From CAWIUB01 sp963839175 (GTDB taxonomy: Bacteria; Actinomycetota; Actinomycetes; Mycobacteriales; Jatrophihabitantaceae), in contig CAWIUB010000008.1 in assembly GCA_963839175.1 (NCBI GenBank), positions 1 to 64,000 of the forward strand: DNA of 64,000 bases. Reading direction: 5' to 3'. Both the position numbers and the translations under genes were made by a program. Within the stretch, counting starts at the first letter, position 1. Every line of letters begins with the position of its first letter. The notes beneath the pieces are model-generated. The model saw only the letters and a program-made list of their open reading frames with translations. It was not told the DNA's origin and did no database searches. Positions 1 through 9,651 of this stretch are shown here, piece by piece.

Positions 1-140
1 CCACCTAGGGCCATTCGTCCTACTCGTGTGCGACGCGAAGCGGCGTAGCTCACATGTCGCGTCTGGTCGCTAACGAACTGTGTCCGTTGCCGCGCACTTT
101 GTGCAGTTGTCTGCCTGCTCGCCGTGTCAGGCTTCCGGTC

Positions 141-935
141 ATGAGCGAGCGGGCACCAGACATTCCGGGGTTCGACGTCACCACCTTCACCTGGCGGGGG
201 CGGAGCCACCACGTGTACCGAGCCGGGTCCGGTCCCGCAGTCATCGTGGTGCACGAGCTGCCAGGGCTCCACCCGGGTGTGATCGCGTTCGGCCAGCGGC
301 TTGTCGACGCCGGCTACAGCGCGTACCTGCCGTCGCTGTTCGGTCGACCGGGGGCGCCGCTCACCAGCGCTGCGACGGTGCGATCCATCTTGCGGGTATG
401 CGTAGCCCGGGAGTTCACCATCCTGGCCGACCGCACCAGCCGGGTTGTGAGCTGGTTGCGCGCGCTCGCCACACAGGCCCATGCCGACTGCGGCGGGCCA
501 GGTGTTGGTGCCGTCGCCATGTGCTTCACCGGCGGATTCGCCCTCGCGATGGCTGTCGAGCCGGCGGTTCGCGCGTCTGTCCTCAGCCAGCCGGGACTGC
601 CGGCTCCGTTGACCGCACGCAAACGCGCAGCACTCGGCCTGGACCCCGCCGACCTCGCCCGCATTGAGGCGCGCACGAGAGAGGGGCTGTGCGCGCTCGG
701 GTTGCGGTTCAGCCACGACAAGGGCTGCCCAGCCGAGCGGTTCCAAACGTTGCGTCACGTGCTCGGTGAGGCGTTCGAGGGCATCGAGATCGACTCCTCA
801 CCCGGCAATCCGCACGGGATCCCGACCCGGGCCCACGCGGTTCTGACCGTCGAGCTCGTGGACGAACCCGGCCATCCGACCCGGGCCGCGCTCGACCGGG
901 TCCAGGAGTTCCTGCATCACCAGCTGCGAGCCTGA
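141..935 (+). CDS. Dienelactone hydrolase family protein
   Basis: A 264-residue alpha/beta hydrolase of the dienelactone hydrolase family, probably cytosolic. The family hydrolyses cyclic esters such as dienelactone using a Cys-His-Asp triad. Visible motifs are VHELPG with the family glutamate (E39), the nucleophile elbow GAVAMCFTGG with C128, a likely acid at D193 (SHDKG) and a likely histidine at H232 (TRAHAVLT). I chose the ATG at 141 because homology to the family begins a few residues later. An in-frame ATG at 54 would add 29 residues with no domain character. The gene stands alone before a long gap. The true substrate is unknown. Confidence 0.85.
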   Translation: MSERAPDIPGFDVTTFTWRGRSHHVYRAGSGPAVIVVHELPGLHPGVIAFGQRLVDAGYSAYLPSLFGRPGAPLTSAATVRSILRVCVAREFTILADRTSRVVSWLRALATQAHADCGGPGVGAVAMCFTGGFALAMAVEPAVRASVLSQPGLPAPLTARKRAALGLDPADLARIEARTREGLCALGLRFSHDKGCPAERFQTLRHVLGEAFEGIEIDSSPGNPHGIPTRAHAVLTVELVDEPGHPTRAALDRVQEFLHHQLRA

Positions 936-1561
936 TGCGTAACCCTGCCTGGGTCTGCGCCCCAGACCGACGTACGCGGGCTAGCCGGTGCCTGACTGGC
1001 ACGGGTGCAGGCGATCGCGGCGGAGGACTGGCGCGCCGAGCGCGGAAATGCGGGAAGCGGCATCGTGGGGTAGCGGACAGACGTATGTACGCCCGAGGCG
1101 GACTCCCCGTCTTCAGACGTTGGGTCAAGCGCGGTACCTGGAACCACCGCCGTCACCATGTCCGCCCTCGGGCGTCATCGCCGGTCTTACCCGGCACCTT
1201 GATCATCGCCGCGTGAGCCAGCCGGCAACAGGGACGTTGGTCCCGACTTCCGGCCGATCGGGCCCGCGGGTACGCCGGTGGTGCGTTCATCTGGTGTGCG
1301 GGCATCGCCCGCCCCAATCCCGCTTCGCTATAGGTGCGACCATTCGGGCCGCCGGAATCTGGTCACAGCCATAGCAAAGCGGTACAGATGGGTGAGGTGG
1401 CCTACGACATCGACCTCGGCCGCGTCGCGCTGGTGATCGGCCTCAACCTGGATAGGCGTCGCTGCGCGCGTAGCAGTCTCCCGCGTCTTGGTGGCGCAGA
1501 TCATGCTGTCACCGGGCCGTTCGGCCCTGCCGTCGCAGGACTGCCGTTGGATGCTGGTCTT
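936..1561. other. Intergenic region with one regulatory palindrome
   Basis: About 625 bases between the hydrolase and the GNAT-ligase gene. Short open frames occur on both strands but none shows a recognisable domain or a good ribosome binding site. The only structured element I see is the DosR-type palindrome at 1231-1244. The ligase frame is open back to a GTG at 1334 and an ATG at 1388, so part of this stretch could be translated if the true start lies upstream. Confidence 0.5.
1231..1244. promoter_or_regulatory. DosR-type box, perfect arms
   Basis: GGGACGTTGGTCCC is a perfect inverted repeat of the form GGGAC-N4-GTCCC. Arm sequence and spacing equal the core of the DosR/DevR consensus known from mycobacteria. 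It lies 318 bases before the chosen start of the GNAT-ligase gene, or about 90 before an alternative GTG. It probably drives the ligase, PPK2, Usp and ATPase genes as one transcript. Regulation by a DosR homologue is inference. Confidence 0.6.
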
Positions 1562-4249
1562 ATGGGTGTTGTGGATAACGCCGAATTGGACGCCGTCCGG
1601 ACCGATGGCGGGCTGATCCATCTCCGACCGGTTCGTGAGTCCGATCGTGACGCCCTGCAGGACTTGAACAAGCGGGCATCCGACCGGTCGATCTACCTGC
1701 GGTTCTTCTCGTTGAGCCGTTACGCGGCCGACTCCTACCTGGACACGCTGCTGCGACCGGCTAGTGCCGACCACCAGGCGCTTGCGGCCTGCTTGGGGGA
1801 CGAGATTGTCGGCGTGGCGGCATTCGAGCGGCTACCCCCGGTGTCCGCAGAGGTGGCGTTGCTCGTCGACGACGCATACCAGCACGAGGGAATCGGCACC
1901 TTGCTGCTCGAACATCTCGCCAGCATCGCCCGCCACCAGGGGATCCGCCATTTCGTCGCTGAGATCCTCAGCGAGAACGCCGGGATGATCAAGGTGCTCC
2001 GCGACCTCGGCTACCCGTTCACCTCGGATGAGGACCACGGCGTGCTGCAGATCGTCTTCGACCTGCAAGCCGGGCCGCAGGTCGTCAACGCGATCGACGA
2101 ACGCGAGCGGGTGGCCGACGTGGCCAGCCTGCGCCCGGTGCTGGCGCCGCGATCGGTGGCAGTCGTTGGGGCTAGCGATCGGCCGCGGTCGGTGGGCCAC
2201 GAGGTGCTGCGCAACATCCTCGATGGTGGGTTCACCGGAACGGTGCACGTCGTCAACCCGCACCACGACGTGGTGCTGGGTGTGCCGTGCGTCGCCTCGG
2301 CGGCACAGCTCCCGGCCGCGCCGGATCTGGCGATCGTGGCGGTACCGGCCGCGGCGGTCGCCGATGTGGTGCGCGCCTGCGGCAAGCGGGGTACTCGCGG
2401 CGTGCTGCTGCTCAGCTCCGGGTTCGGCGAGGTCGGCAGTGCCGGCAAGGCGCAGCAGGACGAAGTGCTGGCCATCGCCCGCCGGTATGGGATGCGGCTG
2501 GTCGGCCCCAACTGCCTGGGTGTGCTCAACACCGATCCATCCGTCCGGCTGAACGCGACCTTCGCGCCGTTGCCGATGCAGCCCGGCGGGCTTGGGCTCG
2601 TGTCCCAGTCCGGCGCGCTGGGCATCGCGGTGCTCGAGGCGGCCGAGCGCTGCGGGATGGGTATCTCGCAGTTCGTCTCTGTCGGCAACAAGGCCGACAT
2701 CAGCAGCAACGACCTGCTGCTCGAGTGGGAGCGTGACGAGCGCACGTCGGTGATCGCCCTGTACGTCGAGTCGTTCGGCAATCCGGGGAAGTTCGCCCGC
2801 ATTGCGCGACGCGTGTCACGGCGCAAGCCGATCATCGCGATCAAGGCGGGGCGCTCGCCGGCGGGGAAACGCGCCGGGCAGTCGCACACCGCGGCCGCCG
2901 CCTCGTCCGATGTCGTGGTCGATGCACTGTTCACCCAGGCCGGGGTGCTGCGGGTGGACACGATGGCGCAGATGCTCGATGTCGCTCGGGTGCTGACCGG
3001 TCAGCCGCTGCTGCGTGGGCCGCGGGTCGCGGTGTTCGGCAATGCTGGCGGCCCGGAGATCCTGGCGGCGGATGCTGCGGTCGCCGCCGGGTTGACCGTC
3101 GCGCCGCTGGACGACGCGACAGCCGAGCTGATCCGCCGCGCGGTACCGACCGCCGCCTCGTGCCAGAACCCGATCGATCTCGGTGCCGGCGTGCAGCCGG
3201 CCTCGGTCGGTGAGGCCCTGCGCATCGTGCTGGCGTCGGCCGAGATCGACGCGGTGTTGGTCGTCCTCACCGAGACGCTGGTGGCGGCTCCTGCTGACGT
3301 GCTCGATGCGGTTGCCTCCGCTGCGGCAGACGGCGGGAAGCCGGTGGTCGTGACGCAGGTCGGCGGTGAACCGCGATCGCTGCCCACCACGGGAACGCAA
3401 CCCGGGCTGCCGGTCTTCGAGTTCCCCGAACCGGCCGCCGCGGCGCTCGGACTGACCTGGCGATACGCCGGGATCCGGTCCGCACCGGCGGACGAGGCGG
3501 TGCGTCCGGACGGCATCGACCTGGACGGCGCCCGCGCGCTAGTGAGCGAGCTGCTACCCGCCCAGCCGCACTGGCTGGGCCCGCAGGACGCGGTCCGGCT
3601 GCTGGACCGTTACGGCATTCCGATGTGTCCGCAGCGGATCGTGGCCGAGGCCGACGCGGCGGTCCAGGCGGCGAACGAAGTCGGCTACCCGGTTGCGGTC
3701 AAGATCACCGGGGCCGTGCACAAGAGCGATGTCGGCGGCGTCCAGCTCGGGGTCGAGGACGAGGCCGGCGTGCGCAAGGCATTCGACGCCGTCCGCGCCG
3801 CATCGCCCAAGGGGACACCCGTGCTGATCCAGCCGATGATCCCGGCCGGTTTCGAGCTGATCGTGGGCGCCGTAGCGGACCCGCAGTTCGGACCTGTCGT
3901 GATGGTCGGGGCAGGCGGCGTGCTGGCCGACCTGCTCGCCGACCGGACCTTCCGGCTCACCCCGCTCACCCCGAGCGACGCCGAGCAGATGATCAACCGA
4001 TTGCGCATCGCCCCGGTGCTTGACGGCTACCGGGGCAGCCCTGCAGTCTCCCGCGCGGCGGTGTATGACCTGCTCCAACGGGTGTCTGCCCTCGCCGAGG
4101 ACCTGCCGGAGCTCGCCGAGCTCGACCTCAACCCCGTCGTCTGCCGCGGCGAGGAACTGGTCGTGGTCGACGCGAAGGTGCGGCTCGCCCCGGCCCGCAC
4201 CACACCCGACGCCGAGCTACGGCAGCTGCGCGGCCCGGCAGGTGGTTGA
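1562..4249 (+). CDS. GNAT acetyltransferase fused to acetate--CoA ligase (ADP-forming)
   Basis: An 895-residue fusion. Residues about 15-165 form a GNAT acetyltransferase (IHLRPVRESD start, acetyl-CoA loop near YQHEGIGTLL). Residues about 190-650 are the CoA-binding and succinyl-CoA-ligase-like domains. Residues about 660-890 are an ATP-grasp domain (VAVKITGAVHKSDVGGV). The phosphohistidine of ADP-forming acyl-CoA ligases appears to be retained as H442 in GQSHTAAA, so the ligase half may work, making ATP and acetate from acetyl-CoA or the reverse. Protein acetyltransferases of the PatZ type share the parts but carry GNAT at the C-terminus. Start ATG 1562 places the GNAT domain about 15 residues in. 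GTG 1334 and ATG 1388 are alternatives. It is followed by PPK2. Confidence 0.85.
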   Translation: MGVVDNAELDAVRTDGGLIHLRPVRESDRDALQDLNKRASDRSIYLRFFSLSRYAADSYLDTLLRPASADHQALAACLGDEIVGVAAFERLPPVSAEVALLVDDAYQHEGIGTLLLEHLASIARHQGIRHFVAEILSENAGMIKVLRDLGYPFTSDEDHGVLQIVFDLQAGPQVVNAIDERERVADVASLRPVLAPRSVAVVGASDRPRSVGHEVLRNILDGGFTGTVHVVNPHHDVVLGVPCVASAAQLPAAPDLAIVAVPAAAVADVVRACGKRGTRGVLLLSSGFGEVGSAGKAQQDEVLAIARRYGMRLVGPNCLGVLNTDPSVRLNATFAPLPMQPGGLGLVSQSGALGIAVLEAAERCGMGISQFVSVGNKADISSNDLLLEWERDERTSVIALYVESFGNPGKFARIARRVSRRKPIIAIKAGRSPAGKRAGQSHTAAAASSDVVVDALFTQAGVLRVDTMAQMLDVARVLTGQPLLRGPRVAVFGNAGGPEILAADAAVAAGLTVAPLDDATAELIRRAVPTAASCQNPIDLGAGVQPASVGEALRIVLASAEIDAVLVVLTETLVAAPADVLDAVASAAADGGKPVVVTQVGGEPRSLPTTGTQPGLPVFEFPEPAAAALGLTWRYAGIRSAPADEAVRPDGIDLDGARALVSELLPAQPHWLGPQDAVRLLDRYGIPMCPQRIVAEADAAVQAANEVGYPVAVKITGAVHKSDVGGVQLGVEDEAGVRKAFDAVRAASPKGTPVLIQPMIPAGFELIVGAVADPQFGPVVMVGAGGVLADLLADRTFRLTPLTPSDAEQMINRLRIAPVLDGYRGSPAVSRAAVYDLLQRVSALAEDLPELAELDLNPVVCRGEELVVVDAKVRLAPARTTPDAELRQLRGPAGG

Positions 4250-4321
4250 CGGCGCCGCAACCGCCGATGCGTTCGAGGCCACCCGCTGGGATACTGCACA
4301 CGACAGCGGAAGGGGCGCGCC

Positions 4322-5155
4322 GTGGCGAAGAACAAGGCACACCTGGAACCGGACCGAACCATCCCGCACCGACTCAGCCGTGCTGTGTACGAGAAGGAGC
4401 TCGTGCGGCTACAGGCCGAGCTTGTCGCCATGCAGGAATGGGTCCGTACCTCGACCGCGCGGATCGTCGTGATCTTCGAGGGTCGCGACGCGGCTGGCAA
4501 GGGCAGCACCATCAAACGCGTCAGCGAATACCTCAACCCTCGGGTCACCCGCATCGTCGCCCTGCCCGCCCCCACCGACCGGCAGCGCACCCAGTGGTAT
4601 TTCCAGCGCTACGTCGAGCACCTCCCTGCCTCCGGCGAAATCGTGCTCATGGACCGATCCTGGTACAACCGCGGCGGCGTCGAACACGTGATGGGCTTCT
4701 GCACCCCGCACGAGCACAAGCGGTTCCTCGCCCAGTGTCCGGTGTTCGAGCGGCTGCTCATCGACGACGGGATCCTGCTGCGCAAGTACTGGTTCTCGGT
4801 CAGCGACGACGAGCAGGAACGCCGGTTCCGCTCCCGCCTCGACGACCCGTTGCGTCGCTGGAAGCTCTCGCCGATGGACCTCGAGTCGATCCGGCGGTGG
4901 GAGGACTACTCGCGGGCCAAGGACGAGATGTTCGTGCACACTGACACCGCCGAGTCACCGTGGTACGTCGTGGAGGCCGATGACAAACGCCGGGCCCGCA
5001 TCAATGTAATCGCCCACCTGCTCTCGACCATCCCGTACTCGGAGGTTCAGCGGACGCTGCTGCACTTACCGCCCCGCCCTGCAGCGACGAACTACGTCCG
5101 CCCACCCCGCGAGTTGTACCAGCTGGTCCCCGACCACACGGCGAAGCTGGAATGA
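4322..5155 (+). CDS. ppk2: Polyphosphate kinase 2 family protein
   Basis: A 277-residue PPK2-family kinase that transfers phosphate between polyphosphate and nucleotides. Visible are the Walker A motif GRDAAGKG (residues 54-61), the Walker B/lid region LMDRSWYNR (109-117) and the conserved KYWFSVSDDEQERRFRSR stretch near 160-177. It starts with GTG after an AAGGGG-like ribosome site. It sits 72 bases after the GNAT-ligase gene and 45 before a Usp gene on the same strand, a typical dormancy or energy-stress grouping. Whether it makes NTPs or consumes them cannot be read from the sequence. Confidence 0.93.
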   Translation: MAKNKAHLEPDRTIPHRLSRAVYEKELVRLQAELVAMQEWVRTSTARIVVIFEGRDAAGKGSTIKRVSEYLNPRVTRIVALPAPTDRQRTQWYFQRYVEHLPASGEIVLMDRSWYNRGGVEHVMGFCTPHEHKRFLAQCPVFERLLIDDGILLRKYWFSVSDDEQERRFRSRLDDPLRRWKLSPMDLESIRRWEDYSRAKDEMFVHTDTAESPWYVVEADDKRRARINVIAHLLSTIPYSEVQRTLLHLPPRPAATNYVRPPRELYQLVPDHTAKLE

Positions 5156-5200
5156 CCCCGACGGGGCTCAGACAACCACCGCTGAACAAGGAGGCACGAC

Positions 5201-6076
5201 ATGGCTGCACAACGTCCCGTCGTCGTCGGCGTTGATGAATCGCCGGGTGCCGAGGAAGCGGTGAAGTGGGCGATCGACGACGCCGTCAGCCGGAAGGCTC
5301 CTGTGCGGCTGGTATGCGCTTTCCGCTGGACGCTAGGTTTCGGGATTCCGATGTACGCGGACCCGGCAGAGCTGGATCCGCAGGCAGACCGAAAGATCGC
5401 CGAAACGCTGGTCGCCGCGTCAGTCGACCGGGCCGCGAAGCTCGCCGACGGAGTGGAGGTCGGCGGTGAGGCGATCGACGGCCACGCTGTCCCGGTCCTC
5501 GTCGACGAATCAGCTCACGCGTCGCTGCTGGTGTTGGGATCGCGTCATCTGGAGGCGCTCGGCTCCGCCGTGCTCGGTTCAGTGAGTGCCGGCGTCGCTG
5601 CCCGCGCCGCGTGCCCGGTCGTCGTCGTGCGCGGGTCGGCCGGCGATCCGGCTGAACGGGCGGAGGTCGTGGTCGGCGTCGACGCGACCGAAGGGTCCCA
5701 GGCGGTTCTCGAGTTCGGCTTCGGCCACGCCAGCCGGCACCATGTCGCGTTGCACGCGGTGTTGTGCTGGCCGCACGACTTGCTGGCCTCGATGTCGTGG
5801 CGGCACGAGCCGCCGCCACCGGCCCGGGCCGAGGCGTGGCTCGCGGAGACGCTGGCCGGCTGGCGGGAGAGGTACCCGGACGTCGTGGTGCACAGTGGCG
5901 TCATCCGCGACCATCCGGTGGCTGGCCTGGTGGCCTCATCCGCCGGGCAGTACTTGCTCGTCGTAGGCAGCCGGGGGCGGCATGCGCTGGCCGGCACGCT
6001 GCTCGGTTCGGTCAGCCAGGGCGTGCTGCATCACGCGACCTGCCCGGTTGCCGTCGTTCCCACACACGCCGGCTGA
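5201..6076 (+). CDS. Universal stress protein, two Usp domains
   Basis: A 291-residue tandem UspA protein. Domain 1 covers about 1-145 and domain 2 about 150-288. Both end in the ATP-binding signature G-x2-G-x9-GS: LGSRHLEALGSAVLGS in domain 1 and VGSRGRHALAGTLLGS in domain 2. Such tandem Usps are numerous in the mycobacterial DosR regulon. A strong AAGGAGG ribosome site precedes the ATG at 5201. It lies between PPK2 and a P-type ATPase on the same strand and probably shares their transcript. Confidence 0.93.
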   Translation: MAAQRPVVVGVDESPGAEEAVKWAIDDAVSRKAPVRLVCAFRWTLGFGIPMYADPAELDPQADRKIAETLVAASVDRAAKLADGVEVGGEAIDGHAVPVLVDESAHASLLVLGSRHLEALGSAVLGSVSAGVAARAACPVVVVRGSAGDPAERAEVVVGVDATEGSQAVLEFGFGHASRHHVALHAVLCWPHDLLASMSWRHEPPPPARAEAWLAETLAGWRERYPDVVVHSGVIRDHPVAGLVASSAGQYLLVVGSRGRHALAGTLLGSVSQGVLHHATCPVAVVPTHAG

Positions 6077-6115
6077 CCGGCGGATGTCAGCCGAGTCCCT
6101 GCCGCTGATTGGCAG

Positions 6116-8811
6116 ATGACGGCCGCTCCGATCACGCCGGCCGGCATCGACCTCAGCCGAGACCGGCCGACGCGCGAGCCGCTCGACCTGCTGTTACGGG
6201 ACCTGCGAACCGGTGTCGACGGGCTGGGCCAGCGTGAGGCCGAGCGCAGGCTGGCTGTGTACGGCCCTAATGCGCTGCCCCGGACCCGGAGCCGAACCTG
6301 GCTTGCGGACCTGGTCCGCCAGATCACCCATCCGCTGGCCCTGCTGCTGTGGGCGGCGGCCGGGCTGGCCCTCGCAGCCGGGACGCCGGTGCTGTGCTGG
6401 GCGATCCTGGGTGTCATCGCGGTGAACGCCGCGGTGGCGTTCCTGCAGGAACGGCAGGCCGCCCGGGCGGTCGAGGCGCTGGCGGCGTACCTGCCGCAGC
6501 AGGCCCGGGTCGTGCGCGCAGGCGCCGTCGCCGTCGTCCCAGCAACCAGCCTGGTGCCCGGCGACGTGCTGCTGCTCGCGGAGGGTGACCGGGTCTCGGC
6601 GGATGCTCGGCTGATCACGGGAGCGCTCGACGTCGACATGTCCGCGCTGACCGGCGAGTCGGTCCCGGTACCGCGTTCCGCCGGCGAGCCGGACACCGCG
6701 GACCGCTTGATCGACGCTCCGGATGCGGTGTTCTCGGGCACGGCTTGCACCTCAGGGGAGGCACGCGCGGCGGTCTTCGCGACCGGAGCGCATACCGAAA
6801 TCGGCCGGATCGCGGCGCTGTCCCAGCGTGGCAAGGCGGAGGAGAGCCCGCTCGAGAGGCAGGTGCGCCGGTCGGCCTGGCTGATCGCCGCGGTGGCCAT
6901 CGGCGTCGGCGCCCTGTTCCTGCCGCTGGGGCTGCTCGCCGGCCTCTCGCTGCCGGACGCCGCGGTGTTCGCGATCGGGCTGCTGGTGGCCAACGTTCCC
7001 GAGGGCCTGCTGCCCACGATCACCCTCGCGCTAGCGGTCGGGGTGCGCGTCCTGGCCCGCCAAGGCGCCCTGGTCAAGCGGCTGTCCGCGGTGGAGACAC
7101 TCGGCTCGACAACCGTGATCTGCACCGACAAGACCGGGACGTTGACCGAGAACGCGATGCGCGTCGTGCAGGTGTGGGCGGCGGGTCAGCTCTACGGCCT
7201 GGACATCGGCCCGCCCATGCTGCGGCCGTTGGCGGAGGTGATGGCCGACTGCAACGAGGTCGAGCTGACCGCGGACCGATGGAGGTGGCGTTGCGCGCCG
7301 CCGCTGAGAGCCTGGGCGTCGCGACGCCGGCCGAGCGGATCGCGACATTCCGCTTCGACCCGCGGCGCAAACGGATGAGCGTCGTCGTCCGACGTGCGGG
7401 TTCGCTGCGCGTCCAGACGAAGGGCGCGCCGGAGCAGGTGCTCCCGCTGTGCACCCGCCGCTACGACGGCGTGACCGATCAGCCGCTGTCACCGGGGGAC
7501 AGCGCGGCGGTCACGGCCGCGGTCGACGAGCTGGCGCTACGGGGGCTGCGGGTGCTTGCGCTGGCGACTCGGCCCGTCGCGACGGCGCCGCAGAGCGTCG
7601 ACACGGCCGAGTCCGGCCTGTGCCTGCTCGGGCTTGTCGCGCTGCTCGACCCGCCCCGGCCCGAGGTCGCCGGCGCGGTGGCGGCGTGTCACGACGCCGG
7701 CATCACCGTGCACGTGGTTACCGGAGATCACGGCCGAACCGCGGCCGAGATCGCCCGCGAGGTCGGCATCGCCGCCGACCGCGTGGTTACCGGATCGCAG
7801 GCTGATGCGATGCCCGAGTCCGACCTGGACGCTCTGCTCGCCGGCCCCGGTGAGATCGTCTTCGCCCGCAGCACGCCCGAGGGCAAGCTGCGCATCGCCG
7901 AAGCGCTGCGCCACGAGGGTGAGGTCGTGGCGATGACCGGGGACGGCGTCAACGATGCGCCAGCGTTGCACCGCGCCGACATCGGTGTCGCCATGGGCCG
8001 TTCGGGCACCGACGTCGCGCGCGAGGCGGCCACCATGGTGCTCACCGACGACAATTTCGCCACCATCGTCACCGCGGTGCGGGAGGGCCGCCGGGCCTAC
8101 GACAACCTGCGCAAGTTCGTGCTCTACATCTTCGCGCACGCCGTTGCGGAGGTCGTGCCGTTCGCCGTCTTCGCGCTCAGCGCCGGCACCATCCCGCTGC
8201 CGCTGACCGTGTTGCAGATCCTGGCGATCGACCTCGGCACCGAAACGTTGCCCGCGCTTGCTCTGGGCCGCGAACGAGCCGAGCCGGATGTCATGACCCG
8301 GCCGCCTCGTCCTCGGCACGAGCACCTGATCACCCGCAGGCTGCTGGCCCGGGCCTGGCTGCTGATGGGGAGCATCTCGGCGGTGCTCGCGCTGGGTGTG
8401 TTCTTCGCGGTCCTCCTCCGCGCGGGCTGGCATCCCGGCGACCCGGTCGGCACCGGGTCGCCATTGCACCACGCATACCTGCAGGCGACCACCGCCACGT
8501 TCGCAGCGATCGTCGCCTGCCAAGTCGGCACTGCGTTTGCGGCCCGGACGGAACGCTCCTCGCTGCGAGCCATCGGCATCCTCACCAATCCGCTCCTGCT
8601 CGCGGGGATCGCGGCCGAGGTGGCCTTCGCTGGCCTGCTGATCTACCTGCCCCGGCTGCAGTCGGTGTTCGGGACCGCGGGCCTGCCCGGCTGGGTGCTC
8701 ATCCTGCTGCTGCCGTGCCCGGTGCTCGTCTGGGCTGTCGACGAGGCGTTTCGCTTCGCAGGGCGCCGCCGCGCGCATCGGCCGCCGGAAGTTCGGGACC
8801 TCAGTCCTTGA
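6116..8811 (+). pseudogene. P-type cation-transporting ATPase with one frameshift
   Basis: Two overlapping frames together give an about 898-residue P-type ATPase, the normal family length. The first frame (from 6116) holds the N-terminal cation-ATPase domain, TGES (179-182), the NVPEGL membrane motif and the phosphorylation site DKTGT (D338). The second holds the nucleotide-binding domain (KGAPEQVLP), TGDGVNDAP and the C-terminal membrane helices. The switch lies near 7267-7278, where the expected GDPMEVAL reads as GPMEVAL in the new frame, consistent with loss of one base. NVPEGL followed by VKRLSAVETLGST resembles Na+,K+-ATPase-like type II pumps, but the ion is not determined. The lesion may be real or a sequence error. 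Confidence 0.8.
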
Positions 8812-8952
8812 CCCGACGGGACCAATGCCGCTGGGCGGTGGGCGTGGCGCCGCGCAGGCTGATGTTGCCGGGTAAACCGGCAGCCACGCCCGAGGGGCAG
8901 ACACAGGGATGGCGGTACAGCAGGACCGCGATGGGCCCAGCGTCGCAAGACG

Positions 8953-8966
8953 GGGAGTCTTGCCCC
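8953..8966. promoter_or_regulatory. Weak DosR-type box
   Basis: GGGAGTCTTGCCCC matches GGGAC-N4-GTCCC at 8 of 10 arm positions. It lies about 52 bases before the ATG at 9019, a suitable promoter position. It is weaker than the boxes at 1231, 10022 and 14612 and is included because of the pattern across the island. Confidence 0.35.
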
Positions 8967-9018
8967 ACCGGGCGTGGCATGATGTGCATGGTCTCCGCCA
9001 TCGACCGCAGGAGGGCTG

Positions 9019-9399
9019 ATGGATTGCTCAGTGACCGGCCCTGACGAGGAGAGTAAGCCGACCCCACGCCTGGGCGTGACTCTCCGGGCAGAGCGGGTCA
9101 TCTCACGACTGTGCCGGGACCTCGGACGGCAGGTGCTGCTGCTGTCGTGGCCCGCCGGTGCTGCGTACCTGCCGGTCGAGATGTTCCAGCAGAGCGACTT
9201 CGACGTCATCGTCGGGCACATCGAGCGCTGGCCGATCTACGCGGACGCTCGCCAGCTTCGCCTGTTCTGCGACGAACAGCTTGTCATCGACGTAAAGGTG
9301 AGATCGGCGGCACGCACGCGGCCGCTGCTGGTGCTCCGACCGGCGGACGCGTCGGAGGTTCACGAGGTGCTACCGGTGCCGCGCGGAGCCACCCGGTGA
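9019..9399 (+). CDS. DUF779-like protein lacking the cysteine motif
   Basis: A 126-residue cytosolic protein of uncertain family. The segment around residues 58-95 (DFDVIVGHIERWPIYADARQ, then QLVIDV) resembles the C-terminal half of DUF779 proteins, which have a D-V-L-G...P-Y-I...Q-F-Y-W...QL-IDVV pattern. The cysteine-rich QSGGCCDGS region normally found before it is replaced by LLLSWPAGAAYLPVEM. DUF779 has no known catalytic role but usually neighbours aldehyde or alcohol dehydrogenases. The assignment is by eye. The stop overlaps the next start (GTGA), so the two are probably co-translated. Confidence 0.55.
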   Translation: MDCSVTGPDEESKPTPRLGVTLRAERVISRLCRDLGRQVLLLSWPAGAAYLPVEMFQQSDFDVIVGHIERWPIYADARQLRLFCDEQLVIDVKVRSAARTRPLLVLRPADASEVHEVLPVPRGATR

Positions 9400-9629
9400 A
9401 CGCGACGATGCCGCGCACCGCGGCGCGGGTAACCCTCGAACTGAACGCTCAGTTCGCCGGCTCGCTGCCTGCCACGGCGATCAGCGTGTGCGTCCTGCGT
9501 GCGATCCGCGATCTGCAGGGGTCGACCAACCCCGAGGCACTGCCCGAAATGGCCGTCCGGCTGGCTCGGGTGAGACTTGCGAAGCTGACCCCAGTGGCCA
9601 ACACGGCGCAGACGCCCGGCCGGTCGTAA
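9396..9629 (+). CDS. Small helical protein, possible three-helix-bundle dimerization domain
   Basis: A 77-residue protein starting at a GTG that overlaps the previous stop codon by GTGA. Its amphipathic pattern (VTLELNAQFAG, ISVCVLRAIRDL, LPEMAVRLARVRL) suggests three short helices. It resembles small actinobacterial three-helix-bundle proteins found next to stress genes, though this is pattern recognition only. There is no signal peptide or membrane segment. The stop codon lies within a tandem 15-base repeat (9622-9651). Confidence 0.5.
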   Translation: MNATMPRTAARVTLELNAQFAGSLPATAISVCVLRAIRDLQGSTNPEALPEMAVRLARVRLAKLTPVANTAQTPGRS

Positions 9630-9651
9630 CCGGCCAGGTCGTAACCGGCCA
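9622..9651. repeat. Tandem 15-bp direct repeat
   Basis: Two adjacent identical copies of GGTCGTAACCGGCCA (9622-9636 and 9637-9651). The first copy contains the TAA stop of the small protein ending at 9629. Role unknown. It could be a replication-slippage duplication. Confidence 0.7.

Noticed and set aside
8801..9067. Minus-strand frame with a YRHPCVCPSG segment.
   Set aside because: It overlaps the well-supported gene at 9019 and the ATPase end, and I recognise no family. It is probably a shadow.
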